This document shows, one piece after another, positions 49,157-60,900 of a DNA stretch of 64,000 nt. The notes under the pieces were generated by a model that was not told the DNA's origin, made no database searches, and was given only the letters and a program-made list of their open reading frames with translations. Origin of the DNA: Candidatus Alistipes merdigallinarum (GTDB taxonomy: Bacteria > Bacteroidota > Bacteroidia > Bacteroidales > Rikenellaceae); the NCBI GenBank assembly GCA_019119305.1, contig DWXH01000024.1, positions 46,519-110,518 of the forward strand, given 5' to 3'. A program made the position numbers and the translations under genes. The stretch's first letter is position 1. Every line of letters begins with the position of its first letter.

Positions 49157-52100
49157 TTAGAACAGCAAACTAACTCCTATATTATATACTCGATAAACTG
49201 GCAGCGAATGCAGAACACCGATTTCAGGATCTATGTCTTTATTCTTCATTCTACTCCATGTAACCAAATTCTGCCCGCTTAAAGAGAACCGAATCTTATC
49301 CGCTGTTATCTTCTTAGAGACTTTCAACGGCAACGTATACGCAATCTCTACATTTTTCAATCGTAAGAAAGCACGATCTTCAACATAATAATCATTTGAC
49401 ATCTGATCACTTGCTGTTGCAGAAGCAGACAAAGCAGGAGAGGTTATCTTTGCGCCAGAAGCGTATCGTTCTGGAGTCCAAGCGTTCTCAAGTGAGGGGT
49501 TATAGATTCCATCATATGAACGTCCTAAATTATAAGAAGATCCATAACCCGCCACTTTATAACGTCCAAGACCTTGGAACATTACATTAAATTCAAACGA
49601 TTTATAACTAAAGCCAGCGTTAAATGCATAGAACACTTCAGGAATCGAACCATAGGTAATTGGAGCATAATCTTTCTCATCGATAATGTAATCTCCGTTA
49701 AGATCTTTATAGATCAAATCACCTAAACGCGGAGCTTTCAATGTTCCTCCATATGAACATTCAAAATTATCCAACTCTTCTTGGGTATTGAAGAAACCAT
49801 TACCGTTGCTATAATCTACTAACAAACCGAATGAAGTACCGACAGGGAAGCCTTCCGATTTCTTACGATATGCATAACCTTCACCAAGCACAGACTCATC
49901 CTGATAAATCAGTTTGTTACGTGCATAACTTACCCAACCGCCGACATGCATACTCCAATCGGCATTGAAGCGTTTATAATAGTTTGCAGAAATTTCATAC
50001 CCATGATTCTCGAACCGTCCTTTTTGTGTACTAGGATAGTTACCAAGAGGAATACCTTGATATTCAGGGATCACAGATACCGCACGAATCAAGAAATCAT
50101 CCATATTCTCTCTGAAGTAATCGAAAGAGAAGGTAAAGCCGTTAAACAATCCAATATCAATACCATAATTTTGTTTCAAAGAAGTTTGAGCTCTTAAAAT
50201 ACTATTACCACGAGTTCCTTCTTGAGTAAGGTATGCCAACACGCCGACAACTCCGCCTTTACCGAAAGTATAATTATCCAAATATCCGGCACGACCGTTG
50301 TTCAAAACATCATCAGCTGCACGGCCATACGATGCGCGAAGTTTCAGATCGCTCAACCAACTTTTGGCTCCTTTCATAAAAGGTTCGTTAGAAATGTTCC
50401 ATGCTGCAGAAACGGCCGGAGTTGCAATCCAACGATAGTCAGGAGCAAACTGTTCCGTTGCAGAATATCCGAGGTCAAATTTCACAAAATAACGGTTGTC
50501 ATATGAGTAAGCTGCATTGAATCCACTTAAAGCCGTATTAAATGGCAACACGTAATTTGAACCTCCGACATACGTCCCTCCTTGTATCGCCACAGACATA
50601 TTTTGGAAATAGAAGAATCCTGTAGCCTGCACATTATGTTTTCCAAACGTACGATTATAATCCAAATAAGCTCTATAATCAAGATGATAATATGAACTTC
50701 CATTGGATTTATTATAAACCAATGCAGTATCTTGTGTGGTTCCTACAGTTTCAAATTCCAATGCATCAGCCTTGGTTAATACTCGTTTTACCAACTCATA
50801 TGAACGGGATGCCGTCGTTGTACCATCACCATATGTCCGATAAGCCATATATGCACCCAGTTTCAATCCTTTAGTCAAGAAACTCATATCCAAATCTAAT
50901 CCGAACTGAGTGTTGATTTCCACCGTTGTCGATTTCGCAAATCCTGCCCGGTTCAACATTCCATACAAAGAGGATTGATATTTCTCATCTACAATTATCT
51001 TTCCTCCTTCATCCAATACCGTCACACCGTCTTCATCATAAATAGTCGGGGTAATCGGACCATAGACATTCGGGGCTCTATAGAAAAGATGGCTGTACAA
51101 ACCCGACACACTTGCGTTAGGCGTCCGGTCTCTTCTGATATTACCGCTCAACCGTAAGAAAGAACTCAAATATTTATTGACTTTCATATTAACGTTTGTA
51201 CGGAAATCAAACCAATTCGTATTGAATGACGTTTTGTAAAGTTCATTCGTAGTTTTATACTGATTCCCCTGATGAACAAAATTTACATTCGTAAAGTACG
51301 TAAACTTATCATTACCTCCAGAGATGTTTACACCCGCACGTGACATGACATTAAGTTTCTTAAAGAACATGTCATACCAATTGTTATTAGGATAAAGATA
51401 CGGATCCTCTCCAGAAATGTATTTTGCAATATCCAGAGGAGAGTATACAGATGTCTTACCCAAAGAAGGGTTATCATTGTATGCCACCTCATTACGGAAA
51501 GTTGCATACTCCCATGAATTGTAGATACGAGGAGTAATCGTAGGCTGCTGAATAGATTGATTGTAATTTACTTCAATCTTAACCGGACCTTTAACTCCAC
51601 GCTTGGTAGTAACGACCAAAACACCTGCATTACCTTTCAAACCATACAGAGCCTGTGTCGAAGCATCTTTCAACAAAGTGATCGATTCAACTTCTTGCGG
51701 TGTGATATATTCAAGTGGACGGCTTCCCTGCATCGTCATGACAACTCCATCAATAACAATCAACGGAGACAAGCCGGCGCTCAAAGGATTATTCACACCA
51801 CGCATCAACATGTTAAAAGACTCATCGCTAGGAGTTGCTCCAGCTTGCCACATTCCCAAATTGGGCACATTACCAACCATCGTAGCAGGGAGTTTCGAAT
51901 TCGGAGAGGATTCCAAAACTTTCCCTTTAACAGAGGATACGGCACCTGAGATAGCACCTCTTTTCTGTTGAGTAAAGCCCATATCGATAATTTCATCGCT
52001 TCGATGAGCATCTAACTCCATTTTTACATCAACTTCCTCTTTACCTGCAAAGCTCTGCACTTGATCAGCGTATCCTAAATAAGAGAACACCAATGCCTCG

Positions 52101-52330
52101 CTTTGATCATCCACCATAAGGATGTAATTTCCATCAACATCAGTTGATGTTCCGTTTTTACCGTTTACAGAGTTGACGACAACCCCTTGTAACGGTTTGC
52201 CATACTCATCCGTCACACTACCCTTTACAGTATTTGTAACGATAGACTGAGCACTGACACCTTCACCGAATGCACTCAAAAGCATACATCCGAGTAACAG
52301 GGTTATTTTGATATTTAATTTATGTCTCAT
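49157..52330 (-). CDS. SusC/RagA-family TonB-dependent transporter (second pair)
   Basis: 1057 residues. After the signal peptide there is a carboxypeptidase-D-like regulatory domain ('GSVTDEYGKPLQGVVVNSVNGKNGTSTDVDGNY'), then a divergent TonB-box region around 'SDEIIDMGFTQQKRGAIS', plug domain ('MLMRGVNNPLSAGLSPLIVIDGV', 'ITLLKDASTQALYGLKGNAGVLVVTTKRG') and a 22-strand barrel. The plug keeps the SusC signature although the usual 'LRG' and 'DDVVVVGYG' are altered (MRG; IIDMGF). It imports oligosaccharides delivered by its SusD partner. The gene is 39 bases after the upstream susD. Confidence 0.95.
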   Translation of the reverse strand: MRHKLNIKITLLLGCMLLSAFGEGVSAQSIVTNTVKGSVTDEYGKPLQGVVVNSVNGKNGTSTDVDGNYILMVDDQSEALVFSYLGYADQVQSFAGKEEVDVKMELDAHRSDEIIDMGFTQQKRGAISGAVSSVKGKVLESSPNSKLPATMVGNVPNLGMWQAGATPSDESFNMLMRGVNNPLSAGLSPLIVIDGVVMTMQGSRPLEYITPQEVESITLLKDASTQALYGLKGNAGVLVVTTKRGVKGPVKIEVNYNQSIQQPTITPRIYNSWEYATFRNEVAYNDNPSLGKTSVYSPLDIAKYISGEDPYLYPNNNWYDMFFKKLNVMSRAGVNISGGNDKFTYFTNVNFVHQGNQYKTTNELYKTSFNTNWFDFRTNVNMKVNKYLSSFLRLSGNIRRDRTPNASVSGLYSHLFYRAPNVYGPITPTIYDEDGVTVLDEGGKIIVDEKYQSSLYGMLNRAGFAKSTTVEINTQFGLDLDMSFLTKGLKLGAYMAYRTYGDGTTTASRSYELVKRVLTKADALEFETVGTTQDTALVYNKSNGSSYYHLDYRAYLDYNRTFGKHNVQATGFFYFQNMSVAIQGGTYVGGSNYVLPFNTALSGFNAAYSYDNRYFVKFDLGYSATEQFAPDYRWIATPAVSAAWNISNEPFMKGAKSWLSDLKLRASYGRAADDVLNNGRAGYLDNYTFGKGGVVGVLAYLTQEGTRGNSILRAQTSLKQNYGIDIGLFNGFTFSFDYFRENMDDFLIRAVSVIPEYQGIPLGNYPSTQKGRFENHGYEISANYYKRFNADWSMHVGGWVSYARNKLIYQDESVLGEGYAYRKKSEGFPVGTSFGLLVDYSNGNGFFNTQEELDNFECSYGGTLKAPRLGDLIYKDLNGDYIIDEKDYAPITYGSIPEVFYAFNAGFSYKSFEFNVMFQGLGRYKVAGYGSSYNLGRSYDGIYNPSLENAWTPERYASGAKITSPALSASATASDQMSNDYYVEDRAFLRLKNVEIAYTLPLKVSKKITADKIRFSLSGQNLVTWSRMKNKDIDPEIGVLHSLPVYRVYNIGVSLLF

Positions 52331-52369
52331 ACTAATTAAGATTTAAATCATTCAACAAAACCTGTAATA

Positions 52370-54349
52370 CTACCAACCCGAATTTTGCCATTCTTCACCG
52401 GTCAAAGTACCCAGTTTATTTTGTTCTGACAGAGGAATCGGTAACCACAACCACTTGTGCGAATAACATTGGCGAGGAGACTGCCGAACAGTTCTACGTG
52501 TATAAGAATACATAGGTACTCCGTTAGGATCGTCACCCAACCACGAAATCTCCATTGCGGTTGACCATTCCACGTCCGTCATATCGCCGTCAAGCTCTGT
52601 CCAACGCCGCAAATCATTAAATCTGATCTCTTCTGCAACCAACTCGATACGTCTTTCATGACGCAAATACAACCGAGCCTCTTCAGTTGTCGGATTTGTC
52701 GGCAGAGCCGGCATTGCAGCTCTTTCACGGATCTCATTTATCAACGCCATACCTTCGGGAACACGTCCTGACTCTATTGCACATTCGGCTGTATTCAAGA
52801 TAACCTCAGCCAAACGATACATTTTGAAACGCGTAGCATTGACATAGTTATTACCTCCTGCAGTAGGATGCACGTATTTATTCATATAATATCCTGTACG
52901 CGTACGATAACGTTCGGAAACGTGAATCCCTGTGTAGTCATCCTCCTTATTGGTCCAGATCGTTTTACGACGGATCTGCTCTCCTGCCCATACCTGACCG
53001 GTACGACCATCTGTCTCTGCATTTTTCCAATATGCCTCTCGAATACACTCATTATATGTTACAGTCATATAAAAACGAGGGTCGCGATCTACATAAGGAT
53101 TCATTGCATCATACACAGGATTCTCTGAATTATAATTGGGAACCAAGTGGGTATGATCCAAATATGGCTTAGCCAAATCTACGACGAAATAACTTTCTGT
53201 CGCTTCGCTACTATTATACACAACATTTTCGAATTGATCAACCAACTCTTGCGTCGGCACCATACCGCAGCGATAGGCATTTTGGAAACCGACCCCATTG
53301 ACATCCCAAGGACCTGCTCCCGTATTTGCTCTCGTCTCAAAAATCGTCTCTTTATCACGCGGAGAAGTACTATAATCTGCTCCAAGGACAAAATACTCAC
53401 TTAACGCAGCTGCTGCTTTTGCTCCTTTTTCATATTTGATCTGTCCTTTGGTACCATATATATCATACGTTCCCGGCGTTGAACAAGTCTTATACAACTC
53501 ATAACCATTATCTCTCAACTGTTGCAATGCAGCTTGGTTAATCTGATATGCCTCTTCCCAAGTCATCGCCTTATTCAAAGGACTTGCAGCGAAAAGCGCA
53601 TAACGGGATTTGATGGCAAGAGCTAACGCCTTAGTTACACGATTCTTTTCACCATCCGATGTATTACGCCATGGGATCGTCTCTTCCATCATCGCAGTAT
53701 CAAGATCCGCGAAGATAAAATCGATAATCTTACGTATTCCTTCTGAATGATTTGCACCCCCATTATATTTTTGGACAAAAGAGAAATCATCGTCATACAT
53801 ATTTGGCTTTGTCAAAATAGGAGGCAGAGCACCATAATACTGTACTAACTCCGAATAGATCGCAGCTCGCAACAGACGGGCCTCAGCTTTCCAGCGAGCA
53901 CGGTTCGTCTCGCTTTTAACATTAGCTTCATCGATATGCGCCAAAAACATATTACATTTTCGAACACCTTCAAAAGCATTCGCCCACGTACGCATATTAT
54001 TTCCACGACTATTATTTTCACCATATTGTGTCATAGGATGCGTACTCGCTGATGCAGACCCATTATAAGCCATGGCATGGGTTAAACCGGTTTCGACCTC
54101 TGCATCACATTCCCACACGTCGTCTGATACTGCTTCAAAAGGATTCGTTTGAAAATAGTAATTATTCAACCCACCATTATTCGCATAATAATTGTAACAT
54201 CCGTTCAGATATGCACCGGTCATGTCGTTATCTTCCCACACATCATCAATATCGATACGACCATCCGGTTCTATATCCAACACTCCCGAGCATGAAGCCA
54301 TCGTCATCAACGACGCTATGCTCAACATATATATGTATTTTACTTTCAT
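52370..54349 (-). CDS. SusD/RagB-family outer-membrane glycan-binding lipoprotein (first pair)
   Basis: 659 residues with a lipoprotein signal 'MKVKYIYMLSIASLMTMASC'. Typical N-terminus 'SGVLDIEPDGRIDIDDVWEDNDMTGAYLNGCYNYY', helical middle ('RARWKAEARLLRAAIYSELVQYYGALPPIL') and C-terminal 'LRHERRIELVAEEIRFNDLRRWTELDG' with 'WLPIPLSEQNKLG'. It lies 20 bases after its SusC partner. Similar in plan to the second SusD (both have a '..DGRI' start), suggesting duplication followed by divergence. Confidence 0.95.
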   Translation of the reverse strand: MKVKYIYMLSIASLMTMASCSGVLDIEPDGRIDIDDVWEDNDMTGAYLNGCYNYYANNGGLNNYYFQTNPFEAVSDDVWECDAEVETGLTHAMAYNGSASASTHPMTQYGENNSRGNNMRTWANAFEGVRKCNMFLAHIDEANVKSETNRARWKAEARLLRAAIYSELVQYYGALPPILTKPNMYDDDFSFVQKYNGGANHSEGIRKIIDFIFADLDTAMMEETIPWRNTSDGEKNRVTKALALAIKSRYALFAASPLNKAMTWEEAYQINQAALQQLRDNGYELYKTCSTPGTYDIYGTKGQIKYEKGAKAAAALSEYFVLGADYSTSPRDKETIFETRANTGAGPWDVNGVGFQNAYRCGMVPTQELVDQFENVVYNSSEATESYFVVDLAKPYLDHTHLVPNYNSENPVYDAMNPYVDRDPRFYMTVTYNECIREAYWKNAETDGRTGQVWAGEQIRRKTIWTNKEDDYTGIHVSERYRTRTGYYMNKYVHPTAGGNNYVNATRFKMYRLAEVILNTAECAIESGRVPEGMALINEIRERAAMPALPTNPTTEEARLYLRHERRIELVAEEIRFNDLRRWTELDGDMTDVEWSTAMEISWLGDDPNGVPMYSYTRRTVRQSPRQCYSHKWLWLPIPLSEQNKLGTLTGEEWQNSGW

Positions 54350-54369
54350 AATTTCAAAAACTTAATCGC

Positions 54370-57300
54370 TTAGAAAGTTATATTAAATCCAACATTCCAT
54401 GTCTTCACCAAAGGATAACCGATCTGGTCTGTCTGCTCCGGGTCAGTCGAATCAACCCGCAGACGATCCCATGTATAAATATTATCACCACGGAAGTATA
54501 CTCTTAACCGTTTGATTCCGATCGCACGCAATGCCTTTTCAGGAAGCGTGTAACCTACTTCCAACGCTTTCAAACGCATGAACGAACGATCCATAATGAA
54601 GAAATCATTAGCAACTTTCGAAGAAGTGCTTCCCGTTGAAAGTCTCGGATAGGTAATGGTCTCTCCTGCAGCATAACGTTCAGCAGTCCATGCATGTTTA
54701 TGCCATTCATAGAACGTTCCCTGGTAAATATTTTCATTTACACCTTGTCCACTATAATAATCTGAATATTTGCTCACACCTTGGAAAAAGATGGTGAAAT
54801 CAAACCACTTGTAGTTTGCTGCAACTTGGAAACCGTAAGATACACGCGGTACATTTTCATTATATCCAATCGGAACCTGATCCTTAGAATCGATAACACC
54901 ATCGCCATTCTGGTCGATGTATTTGAAATCTCCCAACTGAGGAGCGGTTCCGATTGCATAAGAAATACCTTGATGTTCTACACCATTTTCATCGACATAA
55001 CCTTCCGTATAACGGTCCAACTCTTCTTGAGTATTGAAATATCCATTACCGTTGCTCCAATCGATCTTATATCCCCATTGTTGGCCCAATGAAAATCCCG
55101 TCGTACGGTAACGGTACACATAATCTTCGGTATACATCGGCTCATCCCAGAAGATTACCTTATTCTTATTGAAGCTGAAGTTACCTTTAGCTGAGATAAA
55201 CAAATCTTTTGTCACCTGTTTATTGAAGTTCAACTCAAACTCGAAACCGCGGTTATCAACGACACCCAAGTTCATGGTCGGCCATGAAATAATACCTGCG
55301 AAATAGGGATTTAAACCACGTCCTTTCAAAATATCAGAACGTTTCTCAATGAAGTAATCGAATGTCATTGACCAACTGCTGAACAACTGGACATCGATAC
55401 CGTAATTTTGCTTTTTAGCAACCTCCCAGTGCAGATTTGCATTACCGATACGTCCTTCATTAACCGATCCGTATCCGGATACGATTCCTGACCCTGCACT
55501 GTATGTATTATTATCCATATAAAGGAAACGTGTACTTCCCAACTGGTCACTACCTACTTTACCGTAAGATGCTCTCAGTTTCAAGTTCGTCAATACCTTA
55601 TTTCCTTTCAAGAAGTTTTCATTGGTAACCACCCAACCACCAGAGAAAGCGGGGAAGAAACCGAAACGGGTATCAGGTGCAAACTGTTCAGAACCGTTAT
55701 AACCCATATTCACTTCAGCAAAGTAGCGGTTGTCAAAACCGTAAGTGAAACGCGCTGCGTAACTGATCACGTTATAAGGCATCGCATTTTCACCGGAAGC
55801 ACTTGCAACCTCCTTCAGGTCTCGTTGCGCCAACAACATAGCTCCGACATCATGTTTACCGAATGTCCGGTTATAGTTAATCGATCCTTGCAAGTTCACA
55901 ACCCAATTGGTATTTCCCCATTTATCAAGTCCGATTGTACCGTTCGTTTCACGAGTACACGGGAAGTAGATCGTATCCGTATCTTCATTTACTTGAGCCG
56001 TAAACAACATCTCCTCAATAGTACCTTGGAGGACTGTATTCGATACAGCATCGAAAGATGCCATACCCTTCAAACTCAAACCTTTGGTAATAAAGTCAAG
56101 CCCCCATTCACCTCCGACGGTTGAGTTCAGATTAGAACGAACGGTATTCCAATAACCCCTACGGTTGATTGATTCATAAGGAGACCGGTCAGCTTCCACC
56201 GGTTTAATAATACGATAAGGAACCACATTGAATCCCAACTCTTCACCCGGGGTAAGTGGTCCCACCGTCATAGGTTTCAATCCGTTCACACAGTGGAACA
56301 AATCCCGAATCATCCAGTTGCGGTCACCACCATAGGTTGCAGCATTCGGCTGGTTGACTTTTTCTACGTAAGTACCAATATTAACAAACAATTTTAAATC
56401 TTTTGTTACTTGATAGTCGATATTGGAACGGAAACTGAAACGGTCATTTTTCAACTGAGGATCATATCCGAGGAAAGATTTAGGTTCTGTCCGAATGTTA
56501 CCACCTTGATGCAAATAACCCGCATTCACGAAATACTTCAATTCTTCAGTACCGCCTGTCACGTTGATATTGACATTAGTCTGAGGTGACCATTTTTTAA
56601 ACATTTCACGATACCAGTCGTGATTCGGATACATATAATACCTTCTCGCCGATTTCAACGCATACTCCGGATCGTTCGGATCCAAACCATACAATGGATT
56701 TAAGTGACGAGCAATCGTACGACCCGAATACTCTTCATTCATACCGTCATTACGGTCTGCTTCATTACGCATGGTCATAAACTCCCATGCATCCACGCGG
56801 GTCGGTTGGCGCGTATATGTTTGCCAAGTTTGGTCGAAAGCCACATTCAACTCAGTCTGCCCGGCCTGTCCACGCTTAGTCGTGATAATGAGCACACCAT
56901 TAGCACCCTTCACACCGTACATAGCAGTTGCCGATGCATCTTTCAATACCGAAATCGTCTCAACCTCATTCGCATTCAGTGTACGAATATTATCACGGGG
57001 CACACCATCGATCAAGATCAACGGATCAGTACCATTCGTAGTTGCCTGACCACGCAAATACATCGTTGCGTCATCGAAACCCGGCTGAGAACCACCACTC
57101 TGCAACGAAGTCAAACCGGCCAAACGACCAGCCAACGCATTCGCGATGTTTGGCGACGAACTCTGGCGAAGTTCCTTACTTGTCACCGTAGAAATGGCGG
57201 CGGTGATGGACTCTTTCTTCTGTGTACCATAAGCAACCACTACCACATCATCCAGAGTTTGAACATCCTCCTCCATGACGATCGTAAAAGATGTCCGGTT

Positions 57301-57654
57301 ACCAACCTTCACTTTCAACGATTTAAAACCAAAATAGCTGACCTCCAGCTCAGCTCCAGCAGGAACTTTCAAAGTAAATTTACCTTCGAAATCCGTAGCC
57401 GTACCCGTTGTCGTTCCCGAAACAGACACGGAAACACCGATCAACGGCGCTCCGTTTTGATCCTGAACCACACCGGTAATAGTCTGAGTTCCGTCTTGTG
57501 TAGACGCTGAAACTTCAGATAGGCTCCCATTACTCGAGAAAGCCGCGTATGGAACCGCAGACAACATGAGCAGCAACCCCAGTACTTTCGCACCGGCCAG
57601 ATTGCGACACATTGTCGTCGTCCATGTCTTGAAGTAAAGTAATGTTTTGTTCAT
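54370..57654 (-). CDS. SusC/RagA-family TonB-dependent transporter (first pair)
   Basis: 1094 residues and the first gene of the minus-strand operon. Long signal region ('LGLLLMLSAVPYAAFSS', possibly starting at M15), carboxypeptidase-D-like domain ('GVVQDQNGAPLIGVSVSVSGTTTGTATDFEGKF'), TonB box 'LDDVVVVAYGTQKKESIT', plug ('YLRGQATTNGTDPLILIDGVPRD', 'SVLKDASATAMYGVKGANGVLIITTKRG') and C-terminal barrel ending in Phe ('VGFNITF'). It transports oligosaccharides across the outer membrane with TonB energy. It is divergent from the hybrid sensor gene, whose regulator probably binds the shared intergenic region. Confidence 0.96.
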   Translation of the reverse strand: MNKTLLYFKTWTTTMCRNLAGAKVLGLLLMLSAVPYAAFSSNGSLSEVSASTQDGTQTITGVVQDQNGAPLIGVSVSVSGTTTGTATDFEGKFTLKVPAGAELEVSYFGFKSLKVKVGNRTSFTIVMEEDVQTLDDVVVVAYGTQKKESITAAISTVTSKELRQSSSPNIANALAGRLAGLTSLQSGGSQPGFDDATMYLRGQATTNGTDPLILIDGVPRDNIRTLNANEVETISVLKDASATAMYGVKGANGVLIITTKRGQAGQTELNVAFDQTWQTYTRQPTRVDAWEFMTMRNEADRNDGMNEEYSGRTIARHLNPLYGLDPNDPEYALKSARRYYMYPNHDWYREMFKKWSPQTNVNINVTGGTEELKYFVNAGYLHQGGNIRTEPKSFLGYDPQLKNDRFSFRSNIDYQVTKDLKLFVNIGTYVEKVNQPNAATYGGDRNWMIRDLFHCVNGLKPMTVGPLTPGEELGFNVVPYRIIKPVEADRSPYESINRRGYWNTVRSNLNSTVGGEWGLDFITKGLSLKGMASFDAVSNTVLQGTIEEMLFTAQVNEDTDTIYFPCTRETNGTIGLDKWGNTNWVVNLQGSINYNRTFGKHDVGAMLLAQRDLKEVASASGENAMPYNVISYAARFTYGFDNRYFAEVNMGYNGSEQFAPDTRFGFFPAFSGGWVVTNENFLKGNKVLTNLKLRASYGKVGSDQLGSTRFLYMDNNTYSAGSGIVSGYGSVNEGRIGNANLHWEVAKKQNYGIDVQLFSSWSMTFDYFIEKRSDILKGRGLNPYFAGIISWPTMNLGVVDNRGFEFELNFNKQVTKDLFISAKGNFSFNKNKVIFWDEPMYTEDYVYRYRTTGFSLGQQWGYKIDWSNGNGYFNTQEELDRYTEGYVDENGVEHQGISYAIGTAPQLGDFKYIDQNGDGVIDSKDQVPIGYNENVPRVSYGFQVAANYKWFDFTIFFQGVSKYSDYYSGQGVNENIYQGTFYEWHKHAWTAERYAAGETITYPRLSTGSTSSKVANDFFIMDRSFMRLKALEVGYTLPEKALRAIGIKRLRVYFRGDNIYTWDRLRVDSTDPEQTDQIGYPLVKTWNVGFNITF

Positions 57655-57977
57655 AGATAAAAATTTAGGTTTAATTTTCTTGTTTCATCTGATTTTCCCC
57701 GCGTATTTTTTTTAGAAAATTCCGATACCACGAAATTCTACAAATATTAGCTATATATAGAGCTCATTTGTTTCATTTTTTTTCAAATTCTGTTCATTCT
57801 TCCGTTTCAGCCCGTCGCCTTTGTCAAAATTTCGACCAAAATACCCTCTGAAAAATAACTGATATTCAGGATAATAACAAAAAACGAAACTTTTTTGTGA
57901 AACAAAAACGAAAGAAATAAGCAAAGAATGATTAGCTTTGTTGACAAAGATATACAAAACCGACGAAACTCGCAACT
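57655..57977. promoter_or_regulatory. Divergent control region between susC and the hybrid sensor gene
   Basis: 323 AT-rich bases without a gene. On the plus strand TAGCTTTG (57933-57940) matches TAnnTTTG, 38 bases before the sensor ATG. On the minus strand TAATATTTG (57749-57741) is an imperfect -7 candidate for susC, with no -33 box, as expected for an activator-dependent promoter. A 10-bp palindrome CTATATATAG (57751-57760) lies just upstream of it and is a possible regulator site. Confidence 0.5.
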
Positions 57978-60900
57978 ATGAACAACAAGTATGTATTACT
58001 TATTTGCACATTTTGCTTGATTGCCCCGCTTCAATTCGACGTAAAAGCGCAAGAAAGATTCCATATTTCACCTCAAATTTCCAACTTGCAAATACGCGAT
58101 ATATGTCAAGATTCATTGGGGTATATATGGATCGCCACCGCAAGAGGCGTCAACAGATACAACGGATACGAGTACGCTCAACTCTTCCGTAACGCCTCCG
58201 AACCTCATGCCAGCATCCAATCCAACAGAATCAACAAACTTTGTTTAGACAGACAGAGCAATCTGTGGATCGCCACATCCAGGGGGGTAAGCCGTTTCGA
58301 CATGGCCAAAAACCAAATTATACCATATTATATAGAAGAAGACGACGAGTATTATGCAGCCGACTTGGATGAAGATAAAAACGGAAACCTATGGATCGCC
58401 ACATACAACAACGGGATATTTAAATTCGATCGCAAAAAAGATTGCCTGGTCCGCTTCCCCATCACATTCCGAGGAGAAGACACACCTCTTTATGTCCGAA
58501 CGCTATTCGTTGATAATTTAAACAATCTTTGGATCGGTTATTCAGCGGGCACCGCACTTGGAAGATACAATATAGACGATCAAACTTCCGAATTAATCCC
58601 ACTACCTAACCATACCGTAATTAACTGTATAACTAAATTCGGAGAGTCACAACTATGGGTCGGAACCGACCAAGGTATCATAGCGTATAACATAAAAGAG
58701 CGTAAAATCACCCCCATTCCGACATCCTTAAAAAAACAGAAAGAGTTAAATTCATCAAGAATAAATAGTATTACACTGATTGACAACGATAATTACATCA
58801 TCACCTCAACACGTTGTGCATATAGATATTGCATCACAACAGGGGAAGTTACCCGTCTCCCGATCGGAACCAAAGAAACAGACAAAAACAACGACATCAC
58901 TTGTGCATTGAAAGACAACCAAGGCAATTTATGGTTGGGGACAGTTGAACAAAGTTTTTATAAAATCAAAACATCCGAAAATATTTTCAACAGTTTAAAT
59001 GAGCTGAACGGAAAACCTGTAATCTCCAGCTCCGAAGATGCCCAATTCGACAGAATATGGATCGGAACAAAATACGACGGTCTATTTTTATATTCTAAAA
59101 AAAGTGGAAGAACGACAACTTATTCGTCACCCCACTTGTCGACAAACAAAAACCAACTCCCGATAATCAGAGCTCTTTATTGTGACAGCAAAGGGAGGAT
59201 ATGGATCGGAGCCGGACGCAATTTAATCGTAGGACAACTTACCCCAACCGGCTTTACGGAGATATCTGTTTTTGAAGAGTTATCCATCATTGCCAAAATC
59301 GCCGAAGACAGACAAGGCAATATCTGGGTCGGCAGCTATTCCGGACTCTACTTTTTCGGAAACAGTTCGGTTTTATCGCCCCGAACAGTTATTGAAAACG
59401 CATCAGTAACCGCCATCGCTCCGTTAGATCAAAATAAAATTGCCTATGCGATTTACGGAACCGATATTTTTACAACCGACACCGAGCGTTTTGAACAAAA
59501 AGTATTGAGCCCCACGGATTCTCTTAATAATAAATATGTATTGAATGCCTGTTCCGATCTTTTTTTGGCACAAGACTCCATTTTATGGATCAGTAATTAC
59601 AACCGAGGAGTCATGCGGTATAACCCAAAGAACAATACGATCTCAACATACACCCAAAAAAACGGACTCCCAAGCAACGACATTCTTTCCGTCACAGAGG
59701 ACAAAAACGGACATGTGTGGATGGCAACATCTAACGGGCTCTCACGTTTGGATCCGAAATCGGGACGGTTACGCAACTTCAGCGAAGCTGATGGATTGTC
59801 CAACACTCAGTTTTTCGAGCAAGCCATATTGACTGCTTCTGACGGATGTATCTATTTGGGCGGCAATTCGGGAATCGACTGCTTCGACCCTTCCGATATA
59901 AAACAAAATGGATACCAACCCTCTGTCGTATTAGAAGATTTGAAAATACAGAACAGGAGCACCACGCCGAAAGAAAAGGACTCACCTCTCGATCGGAATA
60001 TCGCTTATGCTCATAAAATCATTCTTAAACACAAGGAAAACTCTTTCAGCATCGATTACACGGGAATCGATTACACATACACCGATAAATTGCGTTATGC
60101 TTATAAACTGGAGGGATTTGACAAAGAGTGGATCGAAACGGATGGAAACAAAAGGGCCCATTTTACCAATCTTCCAGCCGGAGATTTCCGTTTCAGAGTT
60201 AAAGCCCAAAACGGAGATGGAGAGTGGAGTCCCGAAGTCGGAATCGATATTACAGTAAAAGCCTCCCCCTGGTTGACTGGATGGGCTTATCTGCTCTATT
60301 TCGCTGCAATCGTAAGCGGAATCATCCTCGCAACAAAAATCTATTTCAGAAAAAAATACAATAAAAAAACCCAAGAGCTGGCCGAGCAACAACGCAAACA
60401 CGAACAAGAAATCAACCAACAGAAAATAGATTTTTATGGAAATATCTCTCATGAACTGAGAACACCGCTGACATTGATAAACGGAAATATCGAGCTGTTG
60501 GCGCAAAATGCCCGTACCGGAATTCACGACATGAAATTGATTTCGATTTTGTCTTATAATTCAGGACGGTTGTTAAAACTGGTCAACCAACTGCTTGATT
60601 TCAGCCGCATGGAGAGCGGATCGACACCATTACGCGTATCGAAACTCGACTTCAATCCAATTCTCCAAAACGTCATCAATTCATTCCGATTTAGCGTACA
60701 AGCCAAAGAGATCGAATATGAAATAAATTTCGATCAGAACTTCCCGATGATTTACACGGATGACGATCTGTTAGAAAAAATCATAACCAATCTACTGTCG
60801 AACGCTGTAAAATATACACCGCGCAGAGGTCGAATACATGTAGATGTCAGACACACCGTAAGTCGGACAGCAGCATCTGGACCGGAAACAGAAACGATGA

